This document shows positions 22,731 to 34,075 of a stretch of 64,000 nucleotides of DNA, piece after piece; positions within the stretch are counted from its first letter, which is position 1, and every line of letters starts with the position of its first letter. The translations under genes and the position numbers were made by a program. This DNA is from Amyelois transitella. Its lineage: Eukaryota > Arthropoda > Insecta > Lepidoptera > Pyralidae. The DNA lies in contig NC_083515.1 in NCBI RefSeq assembly GCF_032362555.1, positions 10,885,001 through 10,949,000 on the forward strand. The letters run 5' to 3'. The notes below the pieces were generated by a model. That model saw nothing but the letters and a program-made list of their open reading frames with translations, ran no database searches and was not told the origin of the DNA.

Positions 22731-23100
22731 TATTATGTTAAAAATGTATTATCTTATCACTTGGTCGTATTGAAACAAAATTTGGTGAATCGACTCGTAA
22801 ACAAAACTGTATGAATATAACATAAGCGCGATCTTTTATGGCCGGCGGGAATCGCGTAAAATCAGACTCCAACTAACAGGAACGACTCGCTTTTACGACA
22901 TTGGGATACTGTCTAACTTTTCAACAAGAAGCAATGATTTAAACATGAAAAAGAGCAATTGAAGATCTTTATAGCCCAGACATTCGATAACATATACGGT
23001 CACGTCTATATCCCTTGTGGGGTAGACAGAGCCAACAGTCTTGAAAAGACTGATCGGCCACGTTCAGCTATTTGGCGTAATGATAGAATTGAGATCCAAA

Positions 23101-23354
23101 AGATTAAATATAAATATAAATATATACGGGACAAATAACACATATTGAGTTAGCCTCGAAGTAAGTTCGAGACTTGTGTTACGAGATACTAACTCAACGA
23201 TACTATATTTTATAATAAATACTTATATAGATAAACATCCAAAACCCAGGCCAATCAGAAAAAGTTCTTTTCTCATCATGCCCTGGCCGGGATTCGAACC
23301 CGGGACCTCCGGTGTCACAGACAAGCGTACTACCGCTGCGCCACTGAGGCCGTC
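23101..23354 (-). mobile_element. SINE-B, full length
   Basis: The tRNA-like head reads on minus from 23354 with B box GGGTTCGAATCCCGG. The body and the ATATAAATATA tail are intact. Confidence 0.87.
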
Positions 23355-23510
23355 TAAAGATTTTAAAAAGTTTAAATTAAAGTTTGAAAAATATCTAAAT
23401 TGTAAATGTTACAGCGACTCACTGAACATAGATAAACCTTGCGAGGTTTGCAAGCTAGGCTATATTTTGTATGTGTTGTATGAATACTGAATAAATGATT
23501 TAAAAAAAAA
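23355..23510 (+). other. Coding-like segment with poly(A)-type end
   Basis: The frame runs DFKKFKLKFEKYLNCKCYSD...CEVCKLGY to a stop, followed by AATAAATGATTTAAAAAAAA. It looks like the 3' end of an mRNA or retroelement inserted together with the adjacent SINE-B. It could be a LINE C-terminus; the family is not recognised. Confidence 0.4.
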
Positions 23511-23976
23511 TAGCAACAGGCTGCTAGCACATCGCCTTAAAGAAGAATATCTGTCTTTCTGTAATTAATAAGGCAATATTTTATTTGATTCCATTGCAAA
23601 AATTCGAGGCAGTTTCAACCTTTGTTTAAATCATTTGACTTGACACGGGTCCGCCAATTAGATATGCCACTAATTAATTTTAAGGGGTCTCCTGACCATC
23701 CCATTTTATCTTTGAACCATGAACTAATTGACCGCATTGTTAAAATCCGGACTTATTTATGATTTTTTATAATACGACGACCTGTAAAATTAGGAGTGTT
23801 ATAATTGTGAAATTGTGTTTGTGTGTGTTTTTGTCAGTCTTTCACGCCAAAACCACGGAATCGGTGTTATTGAAATTTTGCGTATATTTAGTACTTATGG
23901 AATACGGAGATACTTATGGAATTCCTAGGCAAAGGCGAGAGCTAGTTATTATAAAGTACTATCACTAAGGTAATAG

Positions 23977-24165
23977 GGAGGCTAAGGGATGCTTATAAAC
24001 TTGGGATTCTTCTTTTAGGCGATGGGCTAGCAACCTGTCACTATTTGAATCTCAATTCCATCATAAAGCCAAACAGCTGAACGTCGCCTATCATTCTTTT
24101 CAAGATTGTTGGCTCTGTCTACCCCGCAAGGGATATAGACGTGATTATATGTATGTATGTATGTA
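23977..24165 (+). mobile_element. SINE-A copy, 5' truncated
   Basis: Runs from GGCTAAGGGATGCTTATAAAC to the tail with four ATGT units. Confidence 0.8.
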
Positions 24166-24204
24166 TGTACTAAGGTAAAAGAAGCCTTAATGCGGTTTTA
24201 CCAC

Positions 24205-24382
24205 GAACCAAGGTGAGTGAGGGATAGCTTAAACAGTTGGGACTTTTCTTAAAGGTGATGGGCTAGCAACCTGTCATTATTTGAATCTCAATTCTATCAT
24301 TAAGCCATACAACTGAACATGGCATTTCAGTCTTTTGGCTCCGTCTACCCCGCAAGGGACTTAGACGTGACTGTAAGTATGT
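24205..24382 (+). mobile_element. SINE-A copy, 5' truncated
   Basis: Second copy within 40 bases of the previous one and more diverged (ACAACTGAACATGGC). Confidence 0.76.
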
Positions 24383-24522
24383 TATTTCAGGTTTCATCTG
24401 CCTGAATAAATGAATACGAAATTTCATATCGCACAGGTTATATTGAGCGAGCCTCAAAATAAGATTTGTGAATGACTAACTTAACAAAAGGGACTTTTTT
24501 ACTGAAAAAAGTTTATAGTATA

Positions 24523-24576
24523 AGGTCTAGGTAGGTCTAGGTAGGTCTAGGTAGGTCTAGGTAGGTCTAGGTAGTA
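24523..24576 (+). repeat. Minisatellite, 10-bp unit
   Basis: TAGGTCTAGG is repeated five times without error. Confidence 0.9.
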
Positions 24577-24669
24577 ACTCTGTGCTAAATTCTGGTGGTC
24601 TTGTTATTAAAAAAGAAGAATAAAATCGAAATTACAAATCTTTTCAATTCAATAGATTTTCAAAATCAA

Positions 24670-24925
24670 TCTATGCTAATATTATAAAGCTGAAGAGTTT
24701 GTTTGTTTGAACGCGCTAATCTCAAGAACTAATGGTTCGAATTGAAAAATTATTTTTGTATTGAATAGACCATTTATCGAGAAAGGAATTAGGCTATATT
24801 ACTGCAACTATTAGGAGCGAAGAAATAATGGAAAATGTGAAAAAAAAACGGGGAAAATTTATTCACCGTTGAGGGCTTCAATGATGCCCAAAATTCCACG
24901 TGGACGGAGTCGCAGACACAACTTG
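24670..24925 (+). mobile_element. Helitron-like element
   Basis: A|TCTATGCTAATATTATAAAGC start, GTTTGTTTG block and the GTGGACGGAGTCGCAGACAC end. The terminal CTAG is mutated to CTTG. Confidence 0.78.
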
Positions 24926-24945
24926 TTATGAATACAAATACCTAT

Positions 24946-25215
24946 TCATTTTCCTCCTGGCTTTAGTCCCGGTTGCATCCTCACCACTCTGGAGAGGAGC
25001 CCGGAGTATGCCTTTAACCATGGATCCTGTATTGGGTGAGTCAGTTTTTTACACGAAGCGACTCCCATCTGACCTCCGCAACCTTTGCAGGTAAACCTAA
25101 CCCGTATTGGATCGATCATGGTTACACATCCAGTTGCCTGAATGTGCAGGTTTCCTCGCGATTTTTTCCCTCACCGTTAGAGCATCAGTTAGTATTCAAA
25201 CTAATGAGTACATAA
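24946..25215 (-). mobile_element. SINE-C copy
   Basis: CCTCCTGGCTTTAGTCCCGG, GCGACTCCCATCTGACCTCC and TTCCCTCACCGTTAGAGC in order. The tRNA-like head is missing. Confidence 0.78.
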
Positions 25216-25459
25216 CTTAGAAATGATCTAATTTGAATTTGATGGATTTTCAGGAGCACGAAATAAATTCAAATTAGTCTCTAAAATAAAACAGGAATTC
25301 AATTACTCCATAGGATCTTGAACGAGTTTCGTTACGACTGACAATTTGTACATTTTAGCATCTTTGTGAGGACCCGACCCTTGGGACAAATCTACCGAGC
25401 AGTTTGAAGTTACACTAACAAGTTTGTAAAATTACAGTAAGAAATTAATGGTCTTGTTT

Positions 25460-25870
25460 GAAATGTGATTCCCGGCACCAATAAAAAAAAGAATAGGACC
25501 ACTCCATCTCGCTCCTATGGATGTCGTGAAAGGCGACTAAGGGATGTGGTTGGGATTCTACTTTAAGGCGAGGGGCTAGCATATAATAACGTGTATTTCC
25601 CTTGCGAGGTAGACAGAACTAAAAGTCTTGAAAAGACTGATAGGCCACGTTCAGCTGTTTGGCTTTATGATAGAATTGGGATTCAAATAGTGACAGGTTG
25701 CTAGACCATCGCCCAAAAGAAGAATTAGCGAGAGGCAAGCAACCTGTCAATATTTGAATCAAAATGCTATATCATTAACATTAACAGCTAAACGTGGCCT
25801 GTCAGCCTTATCAAGACTGTTGGCTCTGTCTACCCCGCAAGGGATATAGACGTGATTATGCAGAGTGGTG
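25460..25870. mobile_element. Three-part SINE-A mosaic
   Basis: Plus head half (25460-25575), minus tail half (25580-25727) and plus tail half (25730-25862) abut one another. Confidence 0.78.
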
Positions 25871-26154
25871 AGGATGCAACAAGTAGGAAGAAGAAGAAGC
25901 AACGAAGCAAGTAGGTACGTACCTTCTGACTTCTTCGTATTTTAAGACCTATTCATGCTAAAATCTGGACCACCCAAAGAGAGATCATGATAACATAATA
26001 ATCCAGGACTCTTCTTCAAAGCCATGAGGACGTAACCGAGGCTGACCCAAAGAGACGGAAACATGTTTATATTTACTTACATCAAAAAAGGTCTAAATCA
26101 TAAACTATGATGATACCAGCTCACGTAGTAAGGCACGAGCAGCGCTTTTTTTCA

Positions 26155-26260
26155 TCCCGCGAAAAACTATCTCTGTCTCGCTTTTTTATGCGGCGTGAAA
26201 AGGGACAGCGATAGTTTTCCGCGCGATAAAAACGGCTTCGCGCGTACCATTATACGGGTG
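26155..26260. repeat. Double-hairpin repeat, copy 3
   Basis: GCGAAAAACTATCTCTGTC (26158-26176) pairs with GACAGCGATAGTTTTCCGC. Then CGCGCGA (26220-26226) pairs with TCGCGCG (26238-26244) across an 11-base loop. Confidence 0.68.
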
Positions 26261-26451
26261 TTGGGCGTATAGGACAATTCCGTCAATCCCCTCTATAAGT
26301 GGACCTTTATAAACAATACTGAGTACTTCGCAAACATTCCGACGTAACGCCGTCCTAAACCAACAGACAGTGCCGTTGCAAATGGTTAATGCTCGCCATT
26401 TGATATCTGTTTGTTTCAAAAATCTAGCTAATGCCCGCAAATTCGTTCACG

Positions 26452-26612
26452 TTAGCTTGTAGGCGAAGGGCTGGTAAGTTGTCACTATTTGAATCTCAAT
26501 TCTATCGTGAAACCAAACAGCTGAACGTGGCCTTTCAGTCTTTTGATTCGTTTGATGACTATTGTATATGCCCCGCATTGGATGTAGACGTGATTATATG
26601 TTATGTTACATT
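26452..26612 (+). mobile_element. SINE-A copy, truncated
   Basis: Begins in the GTAGGCGAAGGGCTGG block and ends GTAGACGTGATTATATG. Confidence 0.74.
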
Positions 26613-26811
26613 ATTATGATGACACAAGTTCAATGACAAAAATCATTGATAAATTAAACTGTGTAACTACTTATAGATAAATTTAATGTTTTTGTGTCTT
26701 CGTCTACTCTACAGTAATATATAAGTTTATCTTTCTATAAGAGGTTAGCATCTTCAAAACCAGCTAAATATATATAGTAACTTATAAATATTAATATTAT
26801 TTTACATACAT

Positions 26812-27005
26812 ACATAAAATATTATAAAGCTGAAGAGTTTGTTTTGTTTGTTTGTTTGTTTGTTTGTTTGTTTAAACGCGCTAATCTCAGAAACTACTGA
26901 ACCGATTTGAATAATTCTTTCACTGTTAGATAGTCTATTTATCGAGGAAGGCTATAGGCTACATTTTATCCCGGATTTCCTACGGGAAACGTCAACAATG
27001 CAGGT
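26812..27005 (+). mobile_element. Helitron-like element with long GTTT run
   Basis: ATATTATAAAGCTGAAGAG, then an expanded (GTTT)n tract, then ACTACTGAACCGATTTGAAT. The CTAG end is not found. Confidence 0.68.
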
Positions 27006-27239
27006 GAAAGTTGAATGAGACGGCCATCTGCGAGCTTTCCACGCGAACGCTGCGCAAACCAACAAAGATCAATATCAAAATAAAACAATGTACTAAAGAT
27101 GTGAAGTACTCATTTTTTGCCACAAAAAAGTCCGCGAGAGCATATATCTATCTCTTAAGGTTTACTTACAGTAACCACTTTTATGTTCATTTTTTAAGAT
27201 TATTTTTTCATTATAAACATAAGTTATTTTGAAACCAAT

Positions 27240-27575
27240 TTTCTTTAATTCAGTATTAATCCTTATCCAAATAAATATGTTTATTACTTTTGGCTTTTCA
27301 TGTAGACTAAAATTGCCATTTACAGTATATAAGTCAGACGAATAGGTTTTGAGATATAGTCGTTATAAGCAATTTGCAGCGAAACATTTAATACGGCGAA
27401 CCAGCGTTCTTTCTAATACGCGTGACTGCCTGCTTGTAAGATCCCACTACTGGGCAAAGGCTTCTCATCTCACTATACGGTCTCCGTTCCGTCGCGGGTA
27501 ATGATGTGGGCCAAGTCGTCGCCAAGTCGCATAACAATTAGCAGCTATAATTGATAAAGCCGAGGAGGATGTTTG
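27240..27575. other. No gene recognised
   Basis: Partly GC-richer sequence around 27420-27540. A phase-consistent exon could not be built. Confidence 0.4.
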
Positions 27576-27581
27576 CAAAAA

Positions 27582-27838
27582 TAAATATGATGCCCAAAAT
27601 AACTATTCCACGCGGACGAAGTCGCGGGCACAGCTAGTACATACATATAATCACGTCTCTCAAATTAGTCTTTAAAATAATCGATCCTGCTTTTAGGCGA
27701 TGTGCTAGCAACCTGTCACTATTTGGATCTCAATTCCATCATTAAGCCGAGCAGCTGAACGTGACCATTCAGTCTTTTCGGGACTATTGGCTCTATCTAC
27801 CTTGTAAGGGATATAGACGTAACTATATGTATGTATGT
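27582..27838. mobile_element. Helitron end followed by SINE-A
   Basis: GCCCAAAATAACTATTCCACG to GGGCACAGCTAG then T (ends 27637). A plus SINE-A from about 27680 to 27838 follows. Confidence 0.75.
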
Positions 27839-28042
27839 ATAAAACAAAAACAATGCAACAGAATAACCCCGAAATCTGTCTTTTACGACCATGATTCAAG
27901 TTGGCACATTTAAAATTCCACTATTTCGGGAAACATGGCCTTTTCATAGAATAATAATGGGGATGGTAATGTTTTTTTTTATGTTAACTTAAGTAATTGT
28001 TTTTTTTATGATTACTAATACAATTATAATTGAATTGAATCT

Positions 28043-28216
28043 TGATCAAATTAAGGACGTCCTGGCAAAGGGTCAGGTCTAGAGTACCCGAAACCGCCGA
28101 GCTTGCATGAAGAGAGTAATAAATGTGGATGATGCGAAGGAAGTAAACAGAGATAATGGCAAGTGGAAAGATGTAGTCTCTGCCTACCCCTCCGGGAAAG
28201 AGGCGTGATTTTATGA
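28043..28216 (+). mobile_element. RTE-type LINE 3' end
   Basis: CTTGATCAAATTAAGGACGTC through GGGAAAGAGGCGTGATTTTATG. Confidence 0.78.
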
Positions 28217-28222
28217 ATGCAT

Positions 28223-28470
28223 AATAGAAAAGAATAGAATAGAATAGAATAGATTTATTTTCAAAATTGGATACAAGGTATCACTTATTACTACTACCGC
28301 TGCCAAAGCGCATGTGTAGAAGAAGCGGCGGAACAAACTACACTGCATCATTTTCATCGGACGTCAATATACAAATAAAGATCTCTTAAATCTAAATCAT
28401 GAACGAATGCACATTGTCTACATTAAAAACATGAATGAATGAAGAACTAGTATGTATAATTAAATTAACT
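28223..28470 (-). mobile_element. CR1-type LINE 3' end with pentamer tail
   Basis: Plus-strand AGAATAGAATAGAATAGATT is the reverse of the TTCTA tail. The copy continues to AAAAACATGAATGAATG. Confidence 0.82.
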
Positions 28471-28497
28471 CTTCGTCATTGTCACTCCCTCTCGTTG

Positions 28498-28676
28498 CCA
28501 TGGATGTCGTAAAAGGCGACTAAGGGATAGACTTATAAACTTGATATTCTTCTTTGAGGTGATGGGCTAGCAACCTGTCACTATTTGAATATCAATTCTA
28601 TCATTGAGCCACACTGCTGAACGTGACCTATCAGTCTTTTTAAGACTCTTGGCTCTGTCTACCCCGGAAGAGATAT
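28498..28676 (+). mobile_element. SINE-A copy, head missing
   Basis: CCATGGATGTCGTAAAAGG to TCTACCCCGGAAGAGATATG. Confidence 0.8.
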
Positions 28677-28794
28677 GTCATCGTCACAATTTTTACCATC
28701 CTTAAGAATTACTGCTGAAGAGACCGAGACTGTTGCCTTTGTCTACCCCGTAAGAGATACGGCACTCTTTCTGGAGAGGATCCTGAGATTCACC

Positions 28795-28856
28795 TGAGAT
28801 CACCATCACCATCATCATCATCATCATCATCATCACCATCATCATTCACCATCGTG
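28795..28856 (+). repeat. Trinucleotide repeat (CAT)n
   Basis: CATCATCATCATCATCATCA flanked by CACCAT interruptions. Confidence 0.92.
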
Positions 28857-29115
28857 GATTGGATGAGCATGAAAAAACTTTACCTCCCGAATTGCGTTGT
28901 GGAACACAACTCGCATTTTATTCCCAACGTTTAATGGCCCGTGTATAGTTTTAGCAGCGGTTTTAAACGGGCGATAACAATATTTACAGACAGTTTTTTT
29001 CAACATTGTTACCGGAAATAAAGTTTTTCAAACCATTACCAAAGTAAGACTGACTTTTATTGCTTCTCCTCGGACAAAATGATGGCCGAAGAAATATATA
29101 CTCATAAATGTGTAC

Positions 29116-29262
29116 ATTTAATCACATCTATATCTAATGCGGGGTAGATAAAACCTTGTCTTGAAAAGACTAAAGGCCGTGTATGGCCAATAGTGACAGG
29201 TTTCTAAGTTAATAAGTCTTTCCCTTAGTCGCTTTTTATTTCATCCATTTGAAAGATGAGGA
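29116..29262 (-). mobile_element. SINE-A remnant, decayed
   Basis: AATCACATCTATATC, GTGACAGGTTTCTAAG and CTTAGTCGCTTTTTA remain in order. Confidence 0.65.
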
Positions 29263-29334
29263 GTTATTTTTCAAAAAATTTAAATGATAATTGGAAAAAT
29301 TGGGTTTTCGATGTCAAGAGATATACATTTTACG

Positions 29335-29665
29335 TGCATAAAGTTCAAAGTACCTGGTTGACCGAGCTTTGCTCGGTTTTTTGTTTTTGGTAGAACGTGT
29401 TTTTTGAAAATTATATTTAGAAGGTTTTTTTGAAATGATTCATCACTGTGTGAAGTTTGAGAAACACCCGTGGGACAAGCGGAATATAGTTTCTTAAAAC
29501 GCGGTTTTTAAAATGTTTATATATGTATCTTGGGAACCGAGCTTTTCTCGAACCTAGGACCTTGATAAATCGATTCCTTGAGCCGAAAAGTCCCTAATCT
29601 GTAACTTTCATGAAAATCGTTGGAGCCGTTTCCGAGATCCTGATTATATATATACAAGAATTGCT
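29335..29665 (+). mobile_element. Repeat starting with ACCGAGC hairpin
   Basis: ACCGAGCTTTGCTCGGT near 29360 is a perfect hairpin (7-bp stem, 3-base loop). The segment ends GAAAATCGTTGGAGCCGTTT...GATCCTGATTATATATATAC. The layout suggests a non-autonomous Helitron-like element. Confidence 0.5.
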
Positions 29666-29921
29666 CGTTTAAATATATTAGATAAATAAATAAACCTAGA
29701 GGTCAGCGCAAGGACACGGGAAAAAGGGTAATAAAGATACATAAGATTCCTGGGAGTCCTGACAAATAGTTCCTGTCGCCCCCGCACATCAACACGTCGA
29801 TAGCCTTCAAATAGGACAAGGGACGACATTGACCAAGATTGATTGAGCTAACTTGGAGTGAGATAACTAACAGGGTCTTCTCATTGCTTCGTAAAAGTAT
29901 AACATACAAACATACATATAC

Positions 29922-30032
29922 ATACATACATAAAATCACGCCTCTTTCCCGGAGGGGTAGGCTATCTCCACTTGCCACGATCTCTGCATACTTCCTTCGC
30001 TCAACCACATTCATAACTCTCATCATACAAGC
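29922..30032 (-). mobile_element. RTE-type LINE 3' end
   Basis: TACATAAAATCACGCCTCTT to CTCATCATACAAGCTC. A SINE-A tail follows within a few bases. Confidence 0.75.
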
Positions 30033-30265
30033 TCATACATATAATAACGTCTTTATCCATTACGGGGTACACAAAGCCAACAGTCTATTAAAGACTGCAA
30101 AGCCACGTTAATGATGGAATTAAGATCCAAATAATGACAGGTCGCTAGCCCTACAAGGAGAATCCCTTTATTTGCCTTTCCCTTAGTCGCCTGTAACGAC
30201 ATCCTTGGTAAAGAGATGGAGTGGTGCTATTCTTTTTTTCTATTGGTGTCTCGAACCACACGGCA
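30033..30265 (-). mobile_element. SINE-A copy, full length but diverged
   Basis: Complete outline from CATATAATAACGTC to TCGAACCACACGGCAC. Confidence 0.8.
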
Positions 30266-30384
30266 CTGATGAAAATAAGAAAAGTGGTCACTGCACAATT
30301 TGAGCTGAAGAAAATGAAATCATTAACGAAAAGATTCACGCGACGAATGATCGTCATTTACACGAGTATTAGCTATTACCTACA

Positions 30385-30700
30385 AAAACATACATAATTA
30401 TATCACGTCTATATTCCTTACTGGGTAGACAGAGCAGTTTAAAAGACTGATAGGACACGTTTCAGCTAAATGACGTTTGGCTTAATGATGGAATTGAGAT
30501 TCAAATAGTGACAGGTTCCTAGCCTATCGCCTAAAAGAAGACTCCCAAGTTTATAATCAATCCCTTAGTCGCCTTTAACGACACCTGGTTCCTCACGGCA
30601 CACGGATATAGCTATAAAGAGTTACAACAAGTATGCAGAGATCGTAACAAATGGAAAGTCTCTGCCTACCCCTCTGGAAAAAATGCGTGATTTTATGTAG
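30385..30700. mobile_element. SINE-A followed by RTE-type scrap
   Basis: Minus SINE-A at 30385-30602. Plus RTE end at 30627-30700 (AAGTATGCAGAGATCG to AATGCGTGATTTTATG). Confidence 0.74.
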
Positions 30701-31250
30701 GTATTATATGTCTAACTACATTGTCACCCTTTAATCATAATTCCGATTAGCTGACACGACAAACGACTACCTATTTACACGGGCCGTAATTACGCCGAAT
30801 TTCTGATTACATTAATTATATCACTCCCGTTTCCAAGATGCCTCGTGATTAATAGACTAGATCTTAATTTGATTAGGTGATAATTGCTAATAATTTTGTC
30901 CTAAATGAAGATGTTGTCATCTGTACATTATTGTAATTGAATGTAAATTGGCCTCTTCTTGTTGTTAATGTAAGCTAAATATACACATTTAGAATTTTCA
31001 TTTAACTCTAGCAAGATATACTAGAAAGACTAGCTTTTGGGCGGGACTCTAAAAAAATGAAAAATGAGCCTATTTCACTCCAGCTCTGTGAAAAATTCCG
31101 TGGAAAAACATTCCGGTAGTTTTTGAGATTATTCGTTACAAACATACGATATGAATCGTTCATTTTTTCTTTTAATTTGGCAGCCATCTCGAATGCTTGA
31201 TATTATATAAATAAAAAAGTTCCGTGTTCAATCGTTCTATTATTTTAAGT
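30701..31250. other. No gene recognised
   Basis: Includes a probable Helitron-like relic at 31028-31150 (ACTAGCTTTTGGGCGGGAC, TTTTTGAGATTATTCGTTAC). Confidence 0.4.
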
Positions 31251-31534
31251 AAGCAACCTTCAATTTAAGTCATACAACTAAACGTGGGTTTACAATCTTT
31301 ACAAGACTGGTAGCTCTGTCTGTCTATGTTTAAACATTTATTTATCTTGCTCTGCGCCAACGCCGATCTCCTGTTTGGTTTCCTTCCACCCAAAGGTGTG
31401 TCTCTATCTGTTTTGTATGTTACTCTTATGGTGCAATATACAGTTTTATCTATTATCTGTCTACCCTGTAATGGGTTAAGACGACATTACCATATAAGAA
31501 CATTCTCTTTTGAGTCGGTTGATGAAACTACTGT

Positions 31535-31980
31535 AAAGATAAATAAATAAATATATACGGGACAAATTACACTGAAATTACACTGATTGAGTCAGCCTCG
31601 AAGTAAGTTGGAGACTTGTGTTACGAGACAGTAGGTAACTCAACTATACTATACTAGAGGCCGCCCGCGACTTCGTCCGCATGGAAACCCTTTCAATCCC
31701 GCGGGAACTCCGGGATAAAAAGTAGGCGTCTCCTGGCTCTAAGCTACCTTCCTACCATTTTTCAGCCAAATCTGTTCTGCCGTTCTTGAGTTATAAGTGG
31801 TGTAAACTAACACGACTTTCTTTTATATATAGATTTTATAATAAATACTTATAAAGATAAACTTCCAAGACCCAGGCCAATCAGAAAAAGTTCTTTTCTC
31901 ATCATGCCCTGGCCGGGATTCGAACCCGGGTCCTCCGGTGTCACAGACAAGCGCACTACCGCTGCGCCACAGAGGCCGAC
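31535..31980 (-). mobile_element. SINE-B interrupted by a Helitron-like element
   Basis: Removing 31654-31833 restores a normal SINE-B body (CTATACTATA joined to TTTTATAATAAATAC), as in the intact copy at 23.2 kb. The tRNA-like head is intact at 31905-31980. Confidence 0.9.
31654..31833 (-). mobile_element. 180-bp Helitron-like element in SINE-B
   Basis: On minus it begins TCTATATATAAAAGAAAG and ends GCGGGCGGCCTCTAG, inserted exactly between A and T with no duplication. It is a textbook Helitron junction with the empty site available within the same window. Confidence 0.93.
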
Positions 31981-32207
31981 AAATAAGGATGTAATTAAGC
32001 CGCTTCTATCCGATTTCCCAGCGGTGCCGTTAACTTTAGCGCCACAATTGTCGCATAGTACCCAATTATTACTTGCATTAATTCAATCTTTTTCTTCCTG
32101 ACATTTGTCCTGGTTAGGTCTTTCCTGGGGAGGTGCCCGGAGTCCGTCTTTTAAGAGCCATTCCATATTTCCGACGGCGCAGTGCTGCGATCATTTGATA
32201 TAAATAA

Positions 32208-32290
32208 TCTATATACTAATATTATAAAGCTGAAGAGTTTGTTTGTTTGTTGGTTTGAACGCACTAATCACAGGAACAGGTTCGAATTCG
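32208..32290 (+). mobile_element. Helitron-like start fragment
   Basis: TCTATATACTAATATTATAA, AGCTGAAGAG and (GTTTGTTTG) only. The rest is missing. Confidence 0.65.
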
Positions 32291-32323
32291 TAGTCCTTGG
32301 GAAAGAGATCGAGTGATCCTATA

Positions 32324-32525
32324 CATACATAAAATACTTTCCCGGAGGGGTAGGCAGAGACTACCACTTTCCACTTGCCACGATCTCTGCATACTGCCTT
32401 CGCTTCATCCACATTCATAACTCTCTTAATACAAGCTCGGCGGTTTCGGGTACTTTTGACCTGACCCTTCACCAGGACGTCCTTAATTTGATCAAGATAC
32501 GTTCGTCTAGGTCTTCCCACTCCGA
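32324..32525 (-). mobile_element. RTE-type LINE 3' end with coding tail
   Basis: On minus it reads [16 protein letters not shown]...DRGKWK...SAYPSGK. Nearly the same protein as the 7.0-kb copy. A SINE-A head scrap (to 32579) follows. Confidence 0.8.
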
Positions 32526-32928
32526 CCTTTCCCTAGTGATCCTATTCTTTTGTCTATTAGTACCGGGAACCACACGGCGAATTCTTACGGAATCCAAACC
32601 CCAAACATAAACTGAAATGGTAGTTTGATAATAATACGAGTACCAACCATAACGGGTTAAAGTTGCTCAAAGTTCAACTGTTTACTGGCGTTAACGCTTA
32701 ATGTCAAACACGGCTGTTAATCCCCCGGGGGGACCCATTAACACGTTTGTTATTAACTAGCTCTTAACCGCGGCTACGCTTGATTCAAGCCTATTTTATA
32801 GCCTTGTTCTCGAAATTGTGACAACTTCGTAACATACAAACAAAAACAAAAAACAAAACACGGAAACAAACAGTGAATACATTATAGTAACCTGGATTTT
32901 TTTTTTCAATATACCTACATTCATACAT

Positions 32929-33078
32929 GTAATCACGTCTATATCCCTTGCGGGGTAGACAGACCTAATTGTCTTGAAAAGACTGAAAGGCCACGTTCAG
33001 CTGTGTGACTTTACAATGGAATTGGGATTCAAATAGTGACAGGTTGCTAGCCCATCCCCTCAAAGAAGAATCATGAAG
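32929..33078 (-). mobile_element. SINE-A tail half
   Basis: TACATGTAATCACGTC to CAAAGAAGAATC. Beyond it the sequence becomes AAGAAGAAGAAT. Confidence 0.76.
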
Positions 33079-33239
33079 AAGAAGAATGAAAAAAGGGTGA
33101 GGCGAAATCAACACGCCACAAGTCACAAAAATAAAAAATAAAATCACACGCGACGCTTCAATCAAAAACAGCGAAAAAAAACTAAATCGCGCAAGCAAAG
33201 ATTTCATGGATTGGAGCATATATACAACCTCCGACACAA

Positions 33240-33352
33240 CATCGTCAGTCGCGCGGTTCCCCAGGCGTCACACCTAGCCCGGCGGAAGATCTTCCCTTTG
33301 GTGGCGGTCGAGCCGAAACATCGCTCCCGCTACCGAGATATAGCGGCCTTAT
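33240..33352 (+). mobile_element. Second Jockey-associated scrap
   Basis: CTTCCCTTTGGTGGCGGTCG and AGCCGAA...CATCGCTCCCGCTAC match, in inverse, 16990-17055. Confidence 0.6.
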
Positions 33353-33794
33353 TTTAGTGCCGGGACCCACACGGTACCTTTTACTCTACAGAAGTAAAAA
33401 AATTTAATAGTATAAGTCTGCACTTTGAAATCTTTTGAAAATTGTTGTAATCTCAGCTGGATGACTTTGCTTTTCACATGAACAGAGCCCATAGAATTTG
33501 ACTTTCAAATTAGGTACACAAAGTACCCTAGTGTTTCAGATTCGAATCATAGTCATTAGTCAACTGCCGGCATCATTAATGACATAGTCATTAATTAACG
33601 CGGCGCTGAGTAATGAATACAGGTGACATTGATAGCGATCACTGTTTCGAAATAAACCAATGCAGTGCCTTAAAGGCGACTAAAGGAATAAGCACATTCT
33701 AGTGCAAGTTTGCATGTTGGTTTTGTAGTAAACACATAGTGTGTGCGAACGGTGTCACTTCCAGTGCAAATTGTGGTAAAATTTAATCAATTCC

Positions 33795-34046
33795 TACATA
33801 CATACATATATCACATCTATAGCCGATGCGGGGTAGACAGAGCCAACCAATCTTGAAAAGACAGATAGGCCACTTTCAAGTTTTGGCTTAATGATAGAAC
33901 TGAGATTCAAAAAGTGACAGGTTGCTATCGCCAATAAAGTATACCAAGTTATGAGCATATCCCTTAGTCGCCTTTAACGACATCCACAGGAAAGAGAAGG
34001 AAAAGTCCTGTTCAATTTTTTATTGCTTCCGGGAACCATACGGCAC
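33795..34046 (-). mobile_element. SINE-A copy, full length but diverged
   Basis: ACATACATACATATATCACATC to CCGGGAACCATACGGCAC. It lies 25 bases from the BEL element. Confidence 0.83.
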
Positions 34047-34075
34047 TAATATAATGTAATAGATAATCTATTTAG

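Larger units (their letters stand above)
22990..23555 (-). mobile_element. SINE-A split by a 410-bp insertion
   Basis: The SINE-A tail half is 22990-23100. Its continuation (AATAGCAACAGGCTGCTAGC) resumes at 23511. Between them lie SINE-B and a further coding-like piece. Confidence 0.75.

Noticed and set aside
24523-24576. Short CRISPR-like array
   Set aside because: Unit is 10 bases with no spacers; it is a minisatellite in a eukaryotic genome.
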